The position numbers and the translations under genes were made by a program. From the IMG/VR virus record IMGVR_UViG_3300031227_010601, positions 1 to 31,732 of that record: 31,732 nucleotides of DNA; one strand, 5' to 3'. The DNA is from a virus. The notes beneath the pieces are model-generated. The model did no database searches. It was not told the origin of the DNA and saw only the letters and a list, made by a program, of their open reading frames with translations. Shown piece by piece: positions 20,751 to 28,256 of this stretch; the stretch's first letter is position 1, and each line of letters begins with the position of its first letter.

Positions 20751-21449
20751 TTACATTAAGTTGATATACCATTTATTAGGTACTTGTTTAATATTTTTCT
20801 TTGATTGATAATAAATAAAATGTTTATTCACATTATATTCAGGATGATTATTTATGAATTCGGTTGCAGAATTAACTATAAATTCTTTATTATCTGGTGT
20901 TTGAATAAAATATTTTTTAGCGTTTGGATTTTTATTGCCCATTTTACTTTCGCTTAATTTTTTTATGTGCTCCTTTGTTTTCTTTATTCCAAATATTGGA
21001 GAATCTGCCCCCTTTTTCCCAAACATTGGATTATATTTACCAGTATTATTTGAATTCATTCTCATTTTTTCTAAAGTTTCTTTAGAATATATCCCTTTCT
21101 TTCCTTTATTCCAAGGTGTCTTTCCTTTTCTTTTTTCACTTAATATTCTTTTAGTTTCTTCAGAATGTATACCACCCCATTCGTTCATTCCCCCAGTAGG
21201 ACTTATATTATATCCTTTTGGTCGTAAAGTATTAAATTTCTTAATATAAAATTCTTCTAAATCAAAAGCTTCTTTTCTTGTTTTTGTTATTTCCAGTATT
21301 TTTCTTTTGAAATTTTCTTTACCGTGTAAATTAATAGATTCAGATAAATATAAACCACTTCCTAAATAAGAATCATTTAAATTTCCTCTATGAGATCCCA
21401 CATATTGTTTACTATTTAATTTATTTGTTGTTAAATATACAAAATTCAT
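20751..21449 (-). CDS. GIY-YIG homing endonuclease
   Basis: A 232-aa protein. The GIY-YIG domain begins FVYLTTNKLNSKQYVGSH and continues with YLGSGLYLSESINLHGKENF and the catalytic-Glu helix (EAFDLEEFYIKKFN), about 90 residues. Four NUMOD3-like repeats follow (HSEETKRILSEKRKGKTPWN, YSKETLEKMR, GKYNPMFGKKGADSPIFG, GNKNPNAKK). It is free-standing between pncA and small genes, with a TATATAAAATAAA motif abutting its ATG. Confidence 0.83.
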   Translation of the reverse strand: MNFVYLTTNKLNSKQYVGSHRGNLNDSYLGSGLYLSESINLHGKENFKRKILEITKTRKEAFDLEEFYIKKFNTLRPKGYNISPTGGMNEWGGIHSEETKRILSEKRKGKTPWNKGKKGIYSKETLEKMRMNSNNTGKYNPMFGKKGADSPIFGIKKTKEHIKKLSESKMGNKNPNAKKYFIQTPDNKEFIVNSATEFINNHPEYNVNKHFIYYQSKKNIKQVPNKWYINLM

Positions 21450-21466
21450 TTTATTTTATATATTCA
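21450..21466 (-). promoter_or_regulatory. TATATAAAATAAA promoter-like motif abutting an ATG
   Basis: Minus strand ATGAATATATAAAATAAA runs straight into the start codon. If this is a -10 element, transcription must begin at or inside the start region, i.e. a leaderless mRNA. Confidence 0.55.
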
Positions 21467-21479
21467 TAAGTGCATTTGA

Positions 21480-22157
21480 TTATTGTGTTAAAAACGTTAA
21501 AGGTAATTGCCAAGAATCTATCATTTTTACTCCATGCAAATGAAGTTCTTTTATAGTTTTAGTTATATCTGGATTAATTGGTTTAGTTGCATTCATAATA
21601 AAGAATGTTTCAAACCCTTCATTATTTGCATCTATTGCTGTATCTTTGCAGCAATAATCGGTTGCCAATCCACAAATAAATACAGTTTCTATATTTTTCT
21701 CTCTTAAAAAGAATCCAAGTCCTGTTCCATCAAATCCAGAATAAGGATGTTTATCTTTTTCCAATCCTTTTTTAAAGATATAAAATTCAGCTTCATCTTT
21801 AATTAAACTGAGATCTATTCCTTCATGGATCATAGCTCCATAAGATTCGGCAATACAATGATCTGGCCACAACGTATCTTCTTTTCCATTTACTTTATAC
21901 GTATCGAATGGCTTCTTAGTTTTATATGAAGAGGCAAATGCCTTCATACCTGTAGGATGCCAGTCCTTTGTAAAAATAATTAAATCAAATTGGGGTAACA
22001 ATTCATTTATTACAGGAACGATTTGATCACCGTTCGGTACTGCCAATGCTCCCCCTTGTCCATTCTTATAATCCTCTTCAGTCGCCGGCATGAAATCATA
22101 CTGGGCATCGATGATAAGTAAAGCCTTCCTACTTCTTGTGTATTTTTTTTCTTTCAT
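21480..22157 (-). CDS. pncA: Nicotinamidase
   Basis: A 225-aa cysteine hydrolase of the isochorismatase fold. Catalytic residues are visible: Asp17 in LLIIDAQYDF, Lys in FTKDWHP and Cys in GLATDYCCKDTA; the Asp/His metal site is FTKDWHP plus DHCI. It deamidates nicotinamide to nicotinate, the first step of the route completed by pncB, nadD and nadE. I start at MKEKKYTRSRK (ATG after an AAATT leader); earlier ATGs overlap the divergent homing gene. Its natural promoter may now lie beyond that inserted gene (22871-22900). Confidence 0.9.
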   Translation of the reverse strand: MKEKKYTRSRKALLIIDAQYDFMPATEEDYKNGQGGALAVPNGDQIVPVINELLPQFDLIIFTKDWHPTGMKAFASSYKTKKPFDTYKVNGKEDTLWPDHCIAESYGAMIHEGIDLSLIKDEAEFYIFKKGLEKDKHPYSGFDGTGLGFFLREKNIETVFICGLATDYCCKDTAIDANNEGFETFFIMNATKPINPDITKTIKELHLHGVKMIDSWQLPLTFLTQ

Positions 22158-22180
22158 AATTTTAATATATATAATAAAAA

Positions 22181-22858
22181 GTGTACATTTATAAAACAAC
22201 AAATTTAATAAACGGTACTATTTACATTGGCCAGCATACTGGAGATGTAAATGATCAATATTTGGGATCTGGACTTTTAATAAAAAGAGCTATTAAAAAA
22301 TATGGAAAGGAAAATTTCCAAAAAACGATCATCAAAGAATGCAATAATATTGATGATCTAAATAATAACGAAATACTTTTTATTAAAAAATTTAATTCTA
22401 TTTATCCAGGTGGATATAATTTAAGAGAAGGAGGAAATAACTCATTGTTATCTAATTCAACTAAAAGAAAAATTAGTCTTTCTCGAAAAGGAAAATGTAT
22501 GGGTGAAAACAATCCAAATTGGAACGCTAAATCATTCAAAAAAGATACTAAAAATAAAATTAGTAAATCTATAAAAGAACGATATCAAAATCATCCTACA
22601 TATCGTACCACAATATCCAAAACATCAAAGAACCGAAAACATTCTAAAGAAACCAAAAATTCTATCAGTCAAAAAAATTCTGGTAAAAATAATGGAAGAT
22701 ATATCCATTTTTCTAAAAAAGATATAAATTCAATTATCAAAGATTATTTAAATAATATTTCAATGAATAAAATAGGAATTAAATTTAAAACTTCTCCCCA
22801 AACCGTTAAACGAATATTAATAGAATCAAATATTTCAATAATTAAAAGAACTAATTAA
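22181..22858 (+). CDS. GIY-YIG homing endonuclease on the opposite strand
   Basis: The only plus-strand gene in the window: 225 aa from a GTG start. The GIY-YIG domain reads YIYKTTNLINGTIYIGQH, then YLGSGLLIKRAIKKYGKENF and the Glu helix (NNNEILFIKKFN). NUMOD-like repeats (STKRKISLSRKGK, HSKETKNSI) and a C-terminal helix-turn-helix (MNKIGIKFKTSPQTVKRIL) follow. It starts 23 bp from the divergent pncA start, with TATATATAATAAA in between. It has separated pncA from an upstream GTTATATTA promoter. Confidence 0.83.
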   Translation: MYIYKTTNLINGTIYIGQHTGDVNDQYLGSGLLIKRAIKKYGKENFQKTIIKECNNIDDLNNNEILFIKKFNSIYPGGYNLREGGNNSLLSNSTKRKISLSRKGKCMGENNPNWNAKSFKKDTKNKISKSIKERYQNHPTYRTTISKTSKNRKHSKETKNSISQKNSGKNNGRYIHFSKKDINSIIKDYLNNISMNKIGIKFKTSPQTVKRILIESNISIIKRTN

Positions 22859-22870
22859 ATTAATTTATAT

Positions 22871-22900
22871 TAATATAACCAAAAAATTAACACAGATGCC
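22871..22900 (-). promoter_or_regulatory. GTTATATTA-family promoter now isolated upstream of the plus-strand homing gene
   Basis: Minus strand: TGTGTTAATTTTTTGGTTATATTA, one base shorter than the consensus spacing. It overlaps a bidirectional terminator. Downstream on this strand lies the antisense of the homing gene and then pncA, 710 bp away, which suggests it was the original pncA promoter. Confidence 0.55.
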
Positions 22901-22920
22901 ATTTTCTGTATTAATTTTTT
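22881..22920. terminator. Bidirectional terminator
   Basis: AAAAAATTAA (22881-22890) pairs with TTAATTTTTT (22911-22920), with an inner ACAGA/TCTGT extension. It serves the minus-strand gene 22928-23239 and the plus-strand homing gene. Confidence 0.75.
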
Positions 22921-22927
22921 GTTAAAA

Positions 22928-23239
22928 TTATTTATTTAGTTTGTTACCTTGACCATTCTTTCCATATTTCTTATTAAGGAAATTTTGCTTTTGAATTTTG
23001 TTAAATTCTGCCATTTGTTGTGGAGTAAGCTTGCCTTGTTGTTCAAAAGCATGATAAACTTCACTTTGTTTAAACATATATTCCGGAATAAAAAGTGGAC
23101 ATACGATCCAAAATACAACGGATCGAACAAACCATGCAGGAAAAATAATAATTTTTCCTATTTTATTGTAATCCGACCAATCCTCTTGAATATGGTTGGT
23201 ATAGAACCACAAAATAAATTTAATAAATGTAATTTTCAT
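22928..23239 (-). CDS. Membrane protein (103 aa)
   Basis: The N-terminal half has two hydrophobic stretches (ITFIKFILWFYTN and IIIFPAWFVRSVVFWIVCPLF) around a conserved-looking HIQEDWSDYNK loop. The C-terminal half is a soluble helix with LTPQQMAEFNKIQKQ. It follows nadE by 14 nt and shares its operon. Function unknown. Confidence 0.68.
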   Translation of the reverse strand: MKITFIKFILWFYTNHIQEDWSDYNKIGKIIIFPAWFVRSVVFWIVCPLFIPEYMFKQSEVYHAFEQQGKLTPQQMAEFNKIQKQNFLNKKYGKNGQGNKLNK

Positions 23240-23253
23240 AATATGTGTATGTG

Positions 23254-24132
23254 TTATTTATTTATAATATTTTCTCTTGAAATATTAAGAGGATTATGTC
23301 TCTTAAATTCAGTTCTTAAATGTCTATCAATAACAGGATGAGATTCGGGATATCTTTTTGCTAATGATTTTGGAAATTTTACAAGATCAACTGCTTTCAT
23401 AAGTATTTTATCAACTTCTGCATATCCAGCTCTGGAACTTCCTTTCCACCCGGGCATAATTTGATCCATATCAGATTTTGAAATACCAAGACCATCAGTA
23501 GCATCCGCATTTATTACCTCTTGAACTGCTTCTTTTACAAAATCTGATGTTAATTCATTTTTTACAATCCAATCAGACATTTCATAAACCTCTGTTTTCC
23601 ACAGACTTTGTACCATCCCATAATCTCCTACATCTCCATGCAATGTCCAAAAACCAAGAAGATATTCTGTCCAATTATCAGTAGAAAGAACAACACCTTG
23701 ATTTATACTTGCTAAATCATAAAGATAAATCATTCGAACTCTAGCTTTAACATTACCATTTTGAATGGCACGTTCCTCAGCATACAACCGCCACGATTCA
23801 TCTTGATTATGATAAGGTTCGTCTACTAAATGAATAAGACTGTCAGTTTGTCGACTAATATTTACTTCTTTGAAATTATCGCAAAATAAGTCCCCAATTA
23901 CCATGGCTCTTGTATTTTCACCTTCTGAATTAGAACTTGATGGTAGGGATCTACCAATTAAGGGGATGTTTAAATCATGACAAACTGGTTGGGCTAGCAA
24001 TGCACAGAGGGTGCTATCGATGCCCCCAGATACACCGAGTACTACAGACTTTAGGTTACTATCAACTAAGTAAGTTTTAAGCTCTGACCTAATGTTTTTG
24101 ATTGCTGATTCGTAATTAATTTTACTTTCCAT
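23254..24132 (-). CDS. nadE: NAD synthetase, ammonia-dependent
   Basis: A 292-aa protein with the N-type ATP pyrophosphatase motif SGGIDS at 35-40 and NadE landmarks (ARVRMIYLYDLA, STDNWTEYLLGF, GDYGMVQSLWKTEVYEM, DATDGLGIS). There is no glutaminase domain, so it uses ammonia. It amidates NaAD to NAD, the last step of the route. The ATG at 24132 is chosen; three codons upstream only TTG codons occur. It overlaps the stop of the preceding 72-aa gene. Confidence 0.92.
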   Translation of the reverse strand: MESKINYESAIKNIRSELKTYLVDSNLKSVVLGVSGGIDSTLCALLAQPVCHDLNIPLIGRSLPSSSNSEGENTRAMVIGDLFCDNFKEVNISRQTDSLIHLVDEPYHNQDESWRLYAEERAIQNGNVKARVRMIYLYDLASINQGVVLSTDNWTEYLLGFWTLHGDVGDYGMVQSLWKTEVYEMSDWIVKNELTSDFVKEAVQEVINADATDGLGISKSDMDQIMPGWKGSSRAGYAEVDKILMKAVDLVKFPKSLAKRYPESHPVIDRHLRTEFKRHNPLNISRENIINK

Positions 24133-24340
24133 TTTCAACAAATTGTTTAATTTTTATCAATAATTCTCTATCACTTATGTAATCAGTTTCAGTATCATCG
24201 TCACCATATTCAGCATCTAATGCTCCGACGTTATATGCAATATTCAACGACTCATGCTTTGACATTAAGGAAGATGTCCCATCTAATTCGTCGTCGAATC
24301 CCTTCATATACCATTCTAATAAAGTTTCGTTTGTAACCAT
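24122..24340 (-). CDS. Hypothetical acidic protein (72 aa)
   Basis: A 72-aa acidic helical protein (LLEWYMKGFDDELDGTSS, then AYNVGALDAEYGDDDTETDY). Such short 'GFxDEL...AYxxGxxDA' proteins recur in phages with no assigned role. It is first in the nadE operon, under a GTTATATTA promoter, and overlaps nadE by 11 nt. Confidence 0.68.
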   Translation of the reverse strand: MVTNETLLEWYMKGFDDELDGTSSLMSKHESLNIAYNVGALDAEYGDDDTETDYISDRELLIKIKQFVENGK

Positions 24341-24363
24341 AACTGTTTATTTTATTACATGAA

Positions 24364-24394
24364 TAATATAACCAATTTAATTGACACGAAAAAA
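24364..24394 (-). promoter_or_regulatory. GTTATATTA-family promoter
   Basis: Minus strand: TTTTTTCGTGTC, ten bases, TTGGTTATATTA, 24 bases before the 72-aa gene that leads into nadE. Confidence 0.7.
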
Positions 24395-24405
24395 TATCGG
24401 GGGAT

Positions 24406-24912
24406 TTATTTTTTAAGTTGTTTTTGTTTTGGTATGTATAGCAAATCATTGCCTTCCACCCATTCTTTTATTTCTTTAGCCCCGGGAACTTCTACAACAT
24501 TAAGTTTTTGAAGTATTACCGGATTCAATGTAGATTTATCATAAGGATATAAGAAATAAACATTCGTAATCCCCGTAGGAACTAGATTTTTAAGACATTC
24601 ATTACATGGAGAAATTGTAACATAGATATCACATCCATCTAATTCAACATTATGTTTAGCTGCAAAGGCAATAGTGTTCATCTCTGCATGGATCTCATTA
24701 TCTTTAGACCAAACATGATGTTCTTCTCTATCAAACTTATTCTTATCAAATATTTCACAGCAATTTGGCAATCCAGTTGGAGAACCATTAATTCCACTAA
24801 TGATGATTCTATTATTTTTTACAACAACAGCTCCAACATGATGACTAACACATTTACTTTTCTCTGCAAAAAGAAAAGCTGTTTTCATAAATACGTCGTG
24901 AAGTTTTTTCAT
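24406..24912 (-). CDS. dCMP deaminase
   Basis: A 168-aa zinc-dependent cytidine deaminase-fold enzyme. The catalytic motif is EIHAEMNTIAF (His ligand and proton-shuttle Glu) and the PCNEC motif gives the two Cys ligands. The insertion with CCEIFDK and HHVWSKDN is typical of phage dCMP deaminases. It converts dCMP to dUMP for thymidylate synthesis. It starts immediately before the stop of the 69-aa gene upstream. Confidence 0.9.
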   Translation of the reverse strand: MKKLHDVFMKTAFLFAEKSKCVSHHVGAVVVKNNRIIISGINGSPTGLPNCCEIFDKNKFDREEHHVWSKDNEIHAEMNTIAFAAKHNVELDGCDIYVTISPCNECLKNLVPTGITNVYFLYPYDKSTLNPVILQKLNVVEVPGAKEIKEWVEGNDLLYIPKQKQLKK

Positions 24913-25122
24913 TTAATTTAAGTCTAAGGGATCTGGTTTTGAATCTTCTGGAGGAGTTTTAGCTAATTCCCGCAAAACAGGAACTACTGTCCGAATGGTA
25001 TCTCTCATTGTTTTAGCATAATTAGTCCATTGCCTGAATTCTCCGGTAGTCCATTCAGTATTTGAAGAATCACGTAATGATTCTGCTAACGCTTTTATTG
25101 TAGCTTGTTCGGATGTTGTCAT
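24913..25122 (-). CDS. Hypothetical protein (69 aa)
   Basis: A 69-aa, mostly helical protein (MTTSEQATIKALAESLRDSS..., later VPVLRELAKTPPEDSKPD). It overlaps the upstream lipoprotein gene by four bases (ATGA) and abuts the dCMP deaminase gene. Function unknown. Confidence 0.65.
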   Translation of the reverse strand: MTTSEQATIKALAESLRDSSNTEWTTGEFRQWTNYAKTMRDTIRTVVPVLRELAKTPPEDSKPDPLDLN

Positions 25123-25433
25123 TTTGTTATACTTAACAATGTATCACCTTTTACATAACTAGCTACTAAAGTTGATCCATAAGGTTCACTATCAGTAAAA
25201 GTAACAGAGGTACCTTCAGAATCTTGCAATAAAATAGATCCCCTTAATCCATCAATAGCTTCTCCTTTTTTATTTGTTGCAGTAACATTTCTATCTGCCT
25301 GAGCAACTACAATTATAGGTGGAACCATATTTTCATACACTTCCATTCTATATTTAATAGACTGATTATTCAAACCAATTTCACATGATGTAAGCATTAA
25401 AAATGCTGCAAAGATAAAAAATATTTTTTTCAT
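25119..25433 (-). CDS. Small lipoprotein (104 aa)
   Basis: The signal peptide MKKIFFIFAAFLMLTSC ends in a lipobox (L-T-S-C) followed by EIGLNN, so it is a predicted lipoprotein of the host envelope. The mature part is ~88 residues and beta-rich. It overlaps neighbours on both sides by four bases. Possible roles include surface modification or superinfection exclusion; nothing in the sequence decides this. Confidence 0.72.
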   Translation of the reverse strand: MKKIFFIFAAFLMLTSCEIGLNNQSIKYRMEVYENMVPPIIVVAQADRNVTATNKKGEAIDGLRGSILLQDSEGTSVTFTDSEPYGSTLVASYVKGDTLLSITK

Positions 25434-25648
25434 TTTTGTAATTTTGAAATTCTTATTCTTATGTATTCTTGTCTTACTTTTTTATAAGACATTTTTTGAG
25501 TATCTTTAAAAGCGCTCCAAGCATATTTACCGGCTTCAATTTGCTGTTCAAAGACATAATATCTTTTTTTAGCAAATGCACTCCAAAATATAACTCGGAT
25601 TTTATTCCGTTCGTTAAGTATTTCTAGCCAATGGGTTGTTTCGCTCAT
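25430..25648 (-). CDS. Hypothetical basic protein (72 aa)
   Basis: A 72-aa basic, helical protein with several aromatic residues (VIFWSAFAKKRYYVFEQQIE). ATGA overlap with the lipoprotein gene. The leader AATTAAATTATG is the A/T-rich start context seen throughout the window. Function unknown. Confidence 0.62.
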   Translation of the reverse strand: MSETTHWLEILNERNKIRVIFWSAFAKKRYYVFEQQIEAGKYAWSAFKDTQKMSYKKVRQEYIRIRISKLQK

Positions 25649-25658
25649 AATTTAATTT

Positions 25659-25877
25659 TTATACGTAACCAGCATTATCTTTTCTCCATTCCTCTTCAGT
25701 TATTTCAACTAAAGGGACTTTATGTAACCAAGGCATTCCTTGTCCCCAATTCCAACTTATTAATTCTCCATCAACTATTCTATATTGAACATTCCAATTT
25801 CCTCCATCCCTGTAATAGGTCTTTCCTACTAATCTAAGTGCAGAATGCCCTAATTTTACATATTTTGGTAATATCAT
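25659..25877 (-). CDS. Hypothetical protein (72 aa)
   Basis: A 72-aa beta-rich protein (MILPKYVKLGHSALRLVGKT, YRIVDGELISWNWGQG). First gene of an operon running into the lipoprotein and dCMP deaminase genes, with its own GTTATATTA promoter only five bases upstream of the ATG region. Function unknown. Confidence 0.62.
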   Translation of the reverse strand: MILPKYVKLGHSALRLVGKTYYRDGGNWNVQYRIVDGELISWNWGQGMPWLHKVPLVEITEEEWRKDNAGYV

Positions 25878-25881
25878 ATTC

Positions 25882-25912
25882 TAATATAACAAAAAAAGCC
25901 GAGACTAAAAAA
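25882..25912 (-). promoter_or_regulatory. GTTATATTA-family promoter fused to a terminator
   Basis: Minus strand: TTTTTTAGTCTC, ten bases, TTGTTATATTA. Its upstream part is the right arm and T run of the terminator of the preceding gene. Confidence 0.65.
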
Positions 25913-25920
25913 TCTCGGCT
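25891..25920 (-). terminator. Rho-independent terminator
   Basis: Minus strand AGCCGAGA (n8) TCTCGGCT type stem followed by seven T. It ends the gene at 25934-26140 and overlaps the next promoter. Confidence 0.85.
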
Positions 25921-25933
25921 TATTAAGTTTGTG

Positions 25934-26140
25934 TTAAAAAAAATCTTTAAATATCTTAGCCATTTGATCAAATGTTATATTTTTAATTGCAGCAAACTGA
26001 GTAAACACTAAATCAGTTATATCTTTAAATTCAGAATAAGAACATATTGATTTAGTACTACTTCCAACAGTTCCTCCAACATTTTCATAAGGAACACCCC
26101 ATGTTTTTTCTGCATCTGCAGTAGTTGCAAGTTCTACCAT
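25934..26140 (-). CDS. Hypothetical protein (68 aa)
   Basis: A 68-aa protein (MVELATTADAEKTWGVPYEN..., ITFDQMAKIFKDFF). Unusually for this window it has a clear Shine-Dalgarno sequence, GGAGGT five bases before the ATG. Its 5' leader begins with a long perfect hairpin. These features set its expression apart from its neighbours. Function unknown. Confidence 0.62.
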   Translation of the reverse strand: MVELATTADAEKTWGVPYENVGGTVGSSTKSICSYSEFKDITDLVFTQFAAIKNITFDQMAKIFKDFF

Positions 26141-26142
26141 TT

Positions 26143-26155
26143 TACCTCCATAATA
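26143..26155 (-). promoter_or_regulatory. Strong Shine-Dalgarno sequence
   Basis: TATGGAGGTAAA on the minus strand precedes the ATG at 26140. Most other starts in the window have only A/T-rich leaders, so this is an exception. Confidence 0.65.
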
Positions 26156-26161
26156 TACATC

Positions 26162-26202
26162 TGTATCGGCTTAGATGAACACATCTAAGCCGATACATTT
26201 TT
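26162..26202. other. Perfect 16-bp inverted repeat with 4-nt loop and T run on the plus strand
   Basis: TGTATCGGCTTAGATG (26162-26177) pairs perfectly with CATCTAAGCCGATACA (26182-26197). On the plus strand TTTTT follows, so it would act as a terminator for antisense transcription. On the minus strand it overlaps the stop of a short frame and lies in the leader of the 68-aa gene. Confidence 0.7.
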
Positions 26203-26308
26203 CATATTTTAATCCTGGAGATGCAACCAAATTCGCATTAACGCCCCTTAGTATATCATTAATTGGGTCATTTCCAACCGCCTTCTTTGTAGAGTTATAA
26301 TTTAACAT
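26171..26308 (-). CDS. Possible small protein or gene fragment (45 aa)
   Basis: A 45-aa frame (MLNYNSTKKAVGNDPINDIL...SPGLKYEKCIGLDVFI) lies in an otherwise empty 240-nt gap. The frame is open for another ~17 codons upstream without an ATG and reads plausibly as protein (NRINKIPIV), so it may be a gene remnant or use a non-ATG start. It ends inside the 16-bp inverted repeat. Confidence 0.35.
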   Translation of the reverse strand: MLNYNSTKKAVGNDPINDILRGVNANLVASPGLKYEKCIGLDVFI

Positions 26309-26382
26309 TACTATGGGTATTTTATTAATTCTGTTGTCATATTTTTTATATTTATATGGTCGCTATTTAAAATGGTTTCACA

Positions 26383-27048
26383 TTAGTCATATGTATATAT
26401 ATTGATTGACTTTCCATATAAAGGAGCAAAGTTAGAAACATTTTTAGCTTCAATATAATCCACCATTTTCCAATCAACAGTTTTATCTTCATATTTGAAA
26501 ACCCGTTGATCTCCTATTTTATAAATGGGATCATAATGAGTTGTATATATCATTCTATATCTACCTTCATCAGTCTGCCACATTTCCATTGTGCCAACAG
26601 CATGAAGAGATAAATTAAATTGAGGACCAGTACCTTTATGAACGTTAATTTTTCCTAACGCTACGATTCGTGAAAACGGAGTTTTATGTCTTGCATTTGA
26701 AGTCATAAGCCTGTTTTCCCTTCTAGAGGCAGGTTGTTCATCTATAGGTATATTCTCATATTCAGCTTCTATACCTTCTTCAGAAGTGTCTAGAGGGTTA
26801 ACTGAGGCAACTGGTCTTACTTCCTTTCCTCCACTTAAATCATACGCTCTTTCAAAAAATACTTGGCCAATCACTGATTGATCTCCAAAAACTTCTTGAG
26901 CTGCATAACCTCGAGCCATTGCTTTGCCTGGTTCTGTGATTGCGCATGACATATTATAAGCATACATGACTTCATTCATATAATCACCTCTTGCTTTTTG
27001 TTTGATGGACTCCATTCTCATGATGTCCTTCGATCCGTAATTTCTCAT
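26383..27048 (-). CDS. Hypothetical phage protein (221 aa)
   Basis: A 221-aa soluble protein. The N-terminal ~60 residues are helical (MRNYGSKDIMRMESIKQKAR...), the middle is acidic and probably flexible, and the C-terminal half is beta-rich (GRYRMIYTTHYDPIYKIGDQ). No motif is recognised. Start context AATTAAATTATG. It is the last gene of an operon with 27061-27267 and 27269-27682. Confidence 0.62.
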   Translation of the reverse strand: MRNYGSKDIMRMESIKQKARGDYMNEVMYAYNMSCAITEPGKAMARGYAAQEVFGDQSVIGQVFFERAYDLSGGKEVRPVASVNPLDTSEEGIEAEYENIPIDEQPASRRENRLMTSNARHKTPFSRIVALGKINVHKGTGPQFNLSLHAVGTMEMWQTDEGRYRMIYTTHYDPIYKIGDQRVFKYEDKTVDWKMVDYIEAKNVSNFAPLYGKSINIYTYD

Positions 27049-27060
27049 AATTTAATTCGT

Positions 27061-27267
27061 TTAATAATTATCACATTCAGGCCTTAAACATTTTCCATCT
27101 GTTGGAGAAACCCAATATCCACAAATTTTACAAACTGGCTTTGCATCCGAAACACACAGTAATGAAAATTCTCTATGAAGATTCATCCTTAATTTTTCTC
27201 TTTCGGTTCCAACTCCATCAGTAGGAAGATACTCATCTAGTATTTTACTTATCAGTTCATCCCTCAT
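27061..27267 (-). CDS. Small zinc-ribbon protein (68 aa)
   Basis: A 68-aa protein with an N-terminal helix pair and a C-terminal zinc ribbon, CKICGYWVSPTDGKCLRPEC (four Cys, C-x2-C...C-x4-C). It probably binds zinc and contacts nucleic acid or protein; partner unknown. It starts one base before the neighbouring gene ends. Confidence 0.65.
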   Translation of the reverse strand: MRDELISKILDEYLPTDGVGTEREKLRMNLHREFSLLCVSDAKPVCKICGYWVSPTDGKCLRPECDNY

Positions 27268-27268
27268 A

Positions 27269-27682
27269 TTATTCTGTATCTAGGAAATAATTTAAGGCTT
27301 CTCTTATAGAGTCCTTCCATTGATTTTTGGTTATATAATGGCCTAAATGTATATCACCAGGAGATTCTTCTGGTATTTCAGACCATCCATCATCAGCTAC
27401 AGCAAAATGGCCATCGTCGTCATAAAGAAGACAAGGTGCCCACCCAAGTTTTGTGAGTTCATCAAAAATAAATTCAAATGGAAGAACATATCTCCATTTT
27501 TTAATAGAATCTAAAATTTCATCTGCTAATGTATCAACTTCATCCGGCAATTTTAATGCAGGGGCTCCATCACAACCAGAACCATATTCATCATCCCAAG
27601 AGGCTATACATTCATCATTAAGTTTGATTCTCTTTTTCGAGAGATTTTCAATATGGTTTTGTTCAATTGAAAAATTTTTCAT
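27269..27682 (-). CDS. Hypothetical acidic protein (137 aa)
   Basis: A 137-aa acidic soluble protein. Its C-terminal half (FIFDELTKLGWAPCLLYDDD, then GHFAVADDGWSEIPE) has the look of a small alpha/beta domain found in phage hypotheticals. No catalytic motif. It starts three bases after the 27686-28138 gene. Confidence 0.62.
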   Translation of the reverse strand: MKNFSIEQNHIENLSKKRIKLNDECIASWDDEYGSGCDGAPALKLPDEVDTLADEILDSIKKWRYVLPFEFIFDELTKLGWAPCLLYDDDGHFAVADDGWSEIPEESPGDIHLGHYITKNQWKDSIREALNYFLDTE

Positions 27683-27685
27683 AAT

Positions 27686-28138
27686 TTAATCTTCTAAAAA
27701 TTGTTCTAATTTATATTTTTCTTGTTTTATTACTCGTTCCAACATTCTACCTCGTGACCATCTAAGTAATTGAGATAAAGACCATATTTCTAATTTTTCT
27801 TGGTGAGCTTCTTCTAACAACTGAAAAAATATTTCAGTATATCCATCTTCTAATGTTTGGAATACATAACGAGCTTGTCCAAATAATTCATGGTGATGAT
27901 AACCATTTGCATCTCCTCCTGCTAGTTTGTTTTCGTAATCATATAACCACGATTCTCCATCTCCATCTCCAAAACAAGGATCATTGTCATTATAATCTAC
28001 AAGATATTCATTTGGATTGTTATCAATTCTAATTACATTTCCAGAATAGTCACAAATACTATGATCATAAACTTTCACTGATCCTGCCTTTTTTCCAGTA
28101 GATCTACTATATTGGTCTACTATCTTAAATACTATCAT
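27686..28138 (-). CDS. Hypothetical protein (150 aa)
   Basis: I start this gene at MIVFKIVDQYSRSTGKK (28138), because extending further would run the frame through the tRNA-Arg gene. Residues ~20-65 include strongly acidic, turn-rich segments (NDNDPCFGDGDGESWLYDYE) that could bind calcium; the C-terminal half is helical and basic. Function unknown. Confidence 0.62.
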   Translation of the reverse strand: MIVFKIVDQYSRSTGKKAGSVKVYDHSICDYSGNVIRIDNNPNEYLVDYNDNDPCFGDGDGESWLYDYENKLAGGDANGYHHHELFGQARYVFQTLEDGYTEIFFQLLEEAHQEKLEIWSLSQLLRWSRGRMLERVIKQEKYKLEQFLED

Positions 28139-28155
28139 AACCTTTATTTTATTAG

Positions 28156-28228
28156 TCGTCCCTGAGAGACTCGAACTCTCGGCCAACGGGGTTAGAAGCC
28201 GCTGCTCTGCCAACTGAGCTAAAGGACG
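28156..28228 (-). tRNA. tRNA-Arg (TCT), outside the main cluster
   Basis: Acceptor CGTCCTT/AGGGACG, D arm GCTC/GAGC, anticodon loop CTTCTAA (TCT) in a stem with one mismatch, T arm GAGAG TTCGAGT CTCTC. It lies between two protein genes and reads AGA/AGG codons, which are common in AT-rich genes. Confidence 0.85.
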
Positions 28229-28232
28229 ATAT

Positions 28233-28251
28233 GTGGGGAATCACACCCCAC
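28233..28251. terminator. GTGGGG/CCCCAC hairpin between tRNA-Arg and the 105-aa gene
   Basis: GTGGGG (28233-28238) pairs with CCCCAC (28246-28251). There is no long T run on the minus strand, so it may be a processing site for the tRNA rather than a full terminator. Confidence 0.45.
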
Positions 28252-28256
28252 TAATT

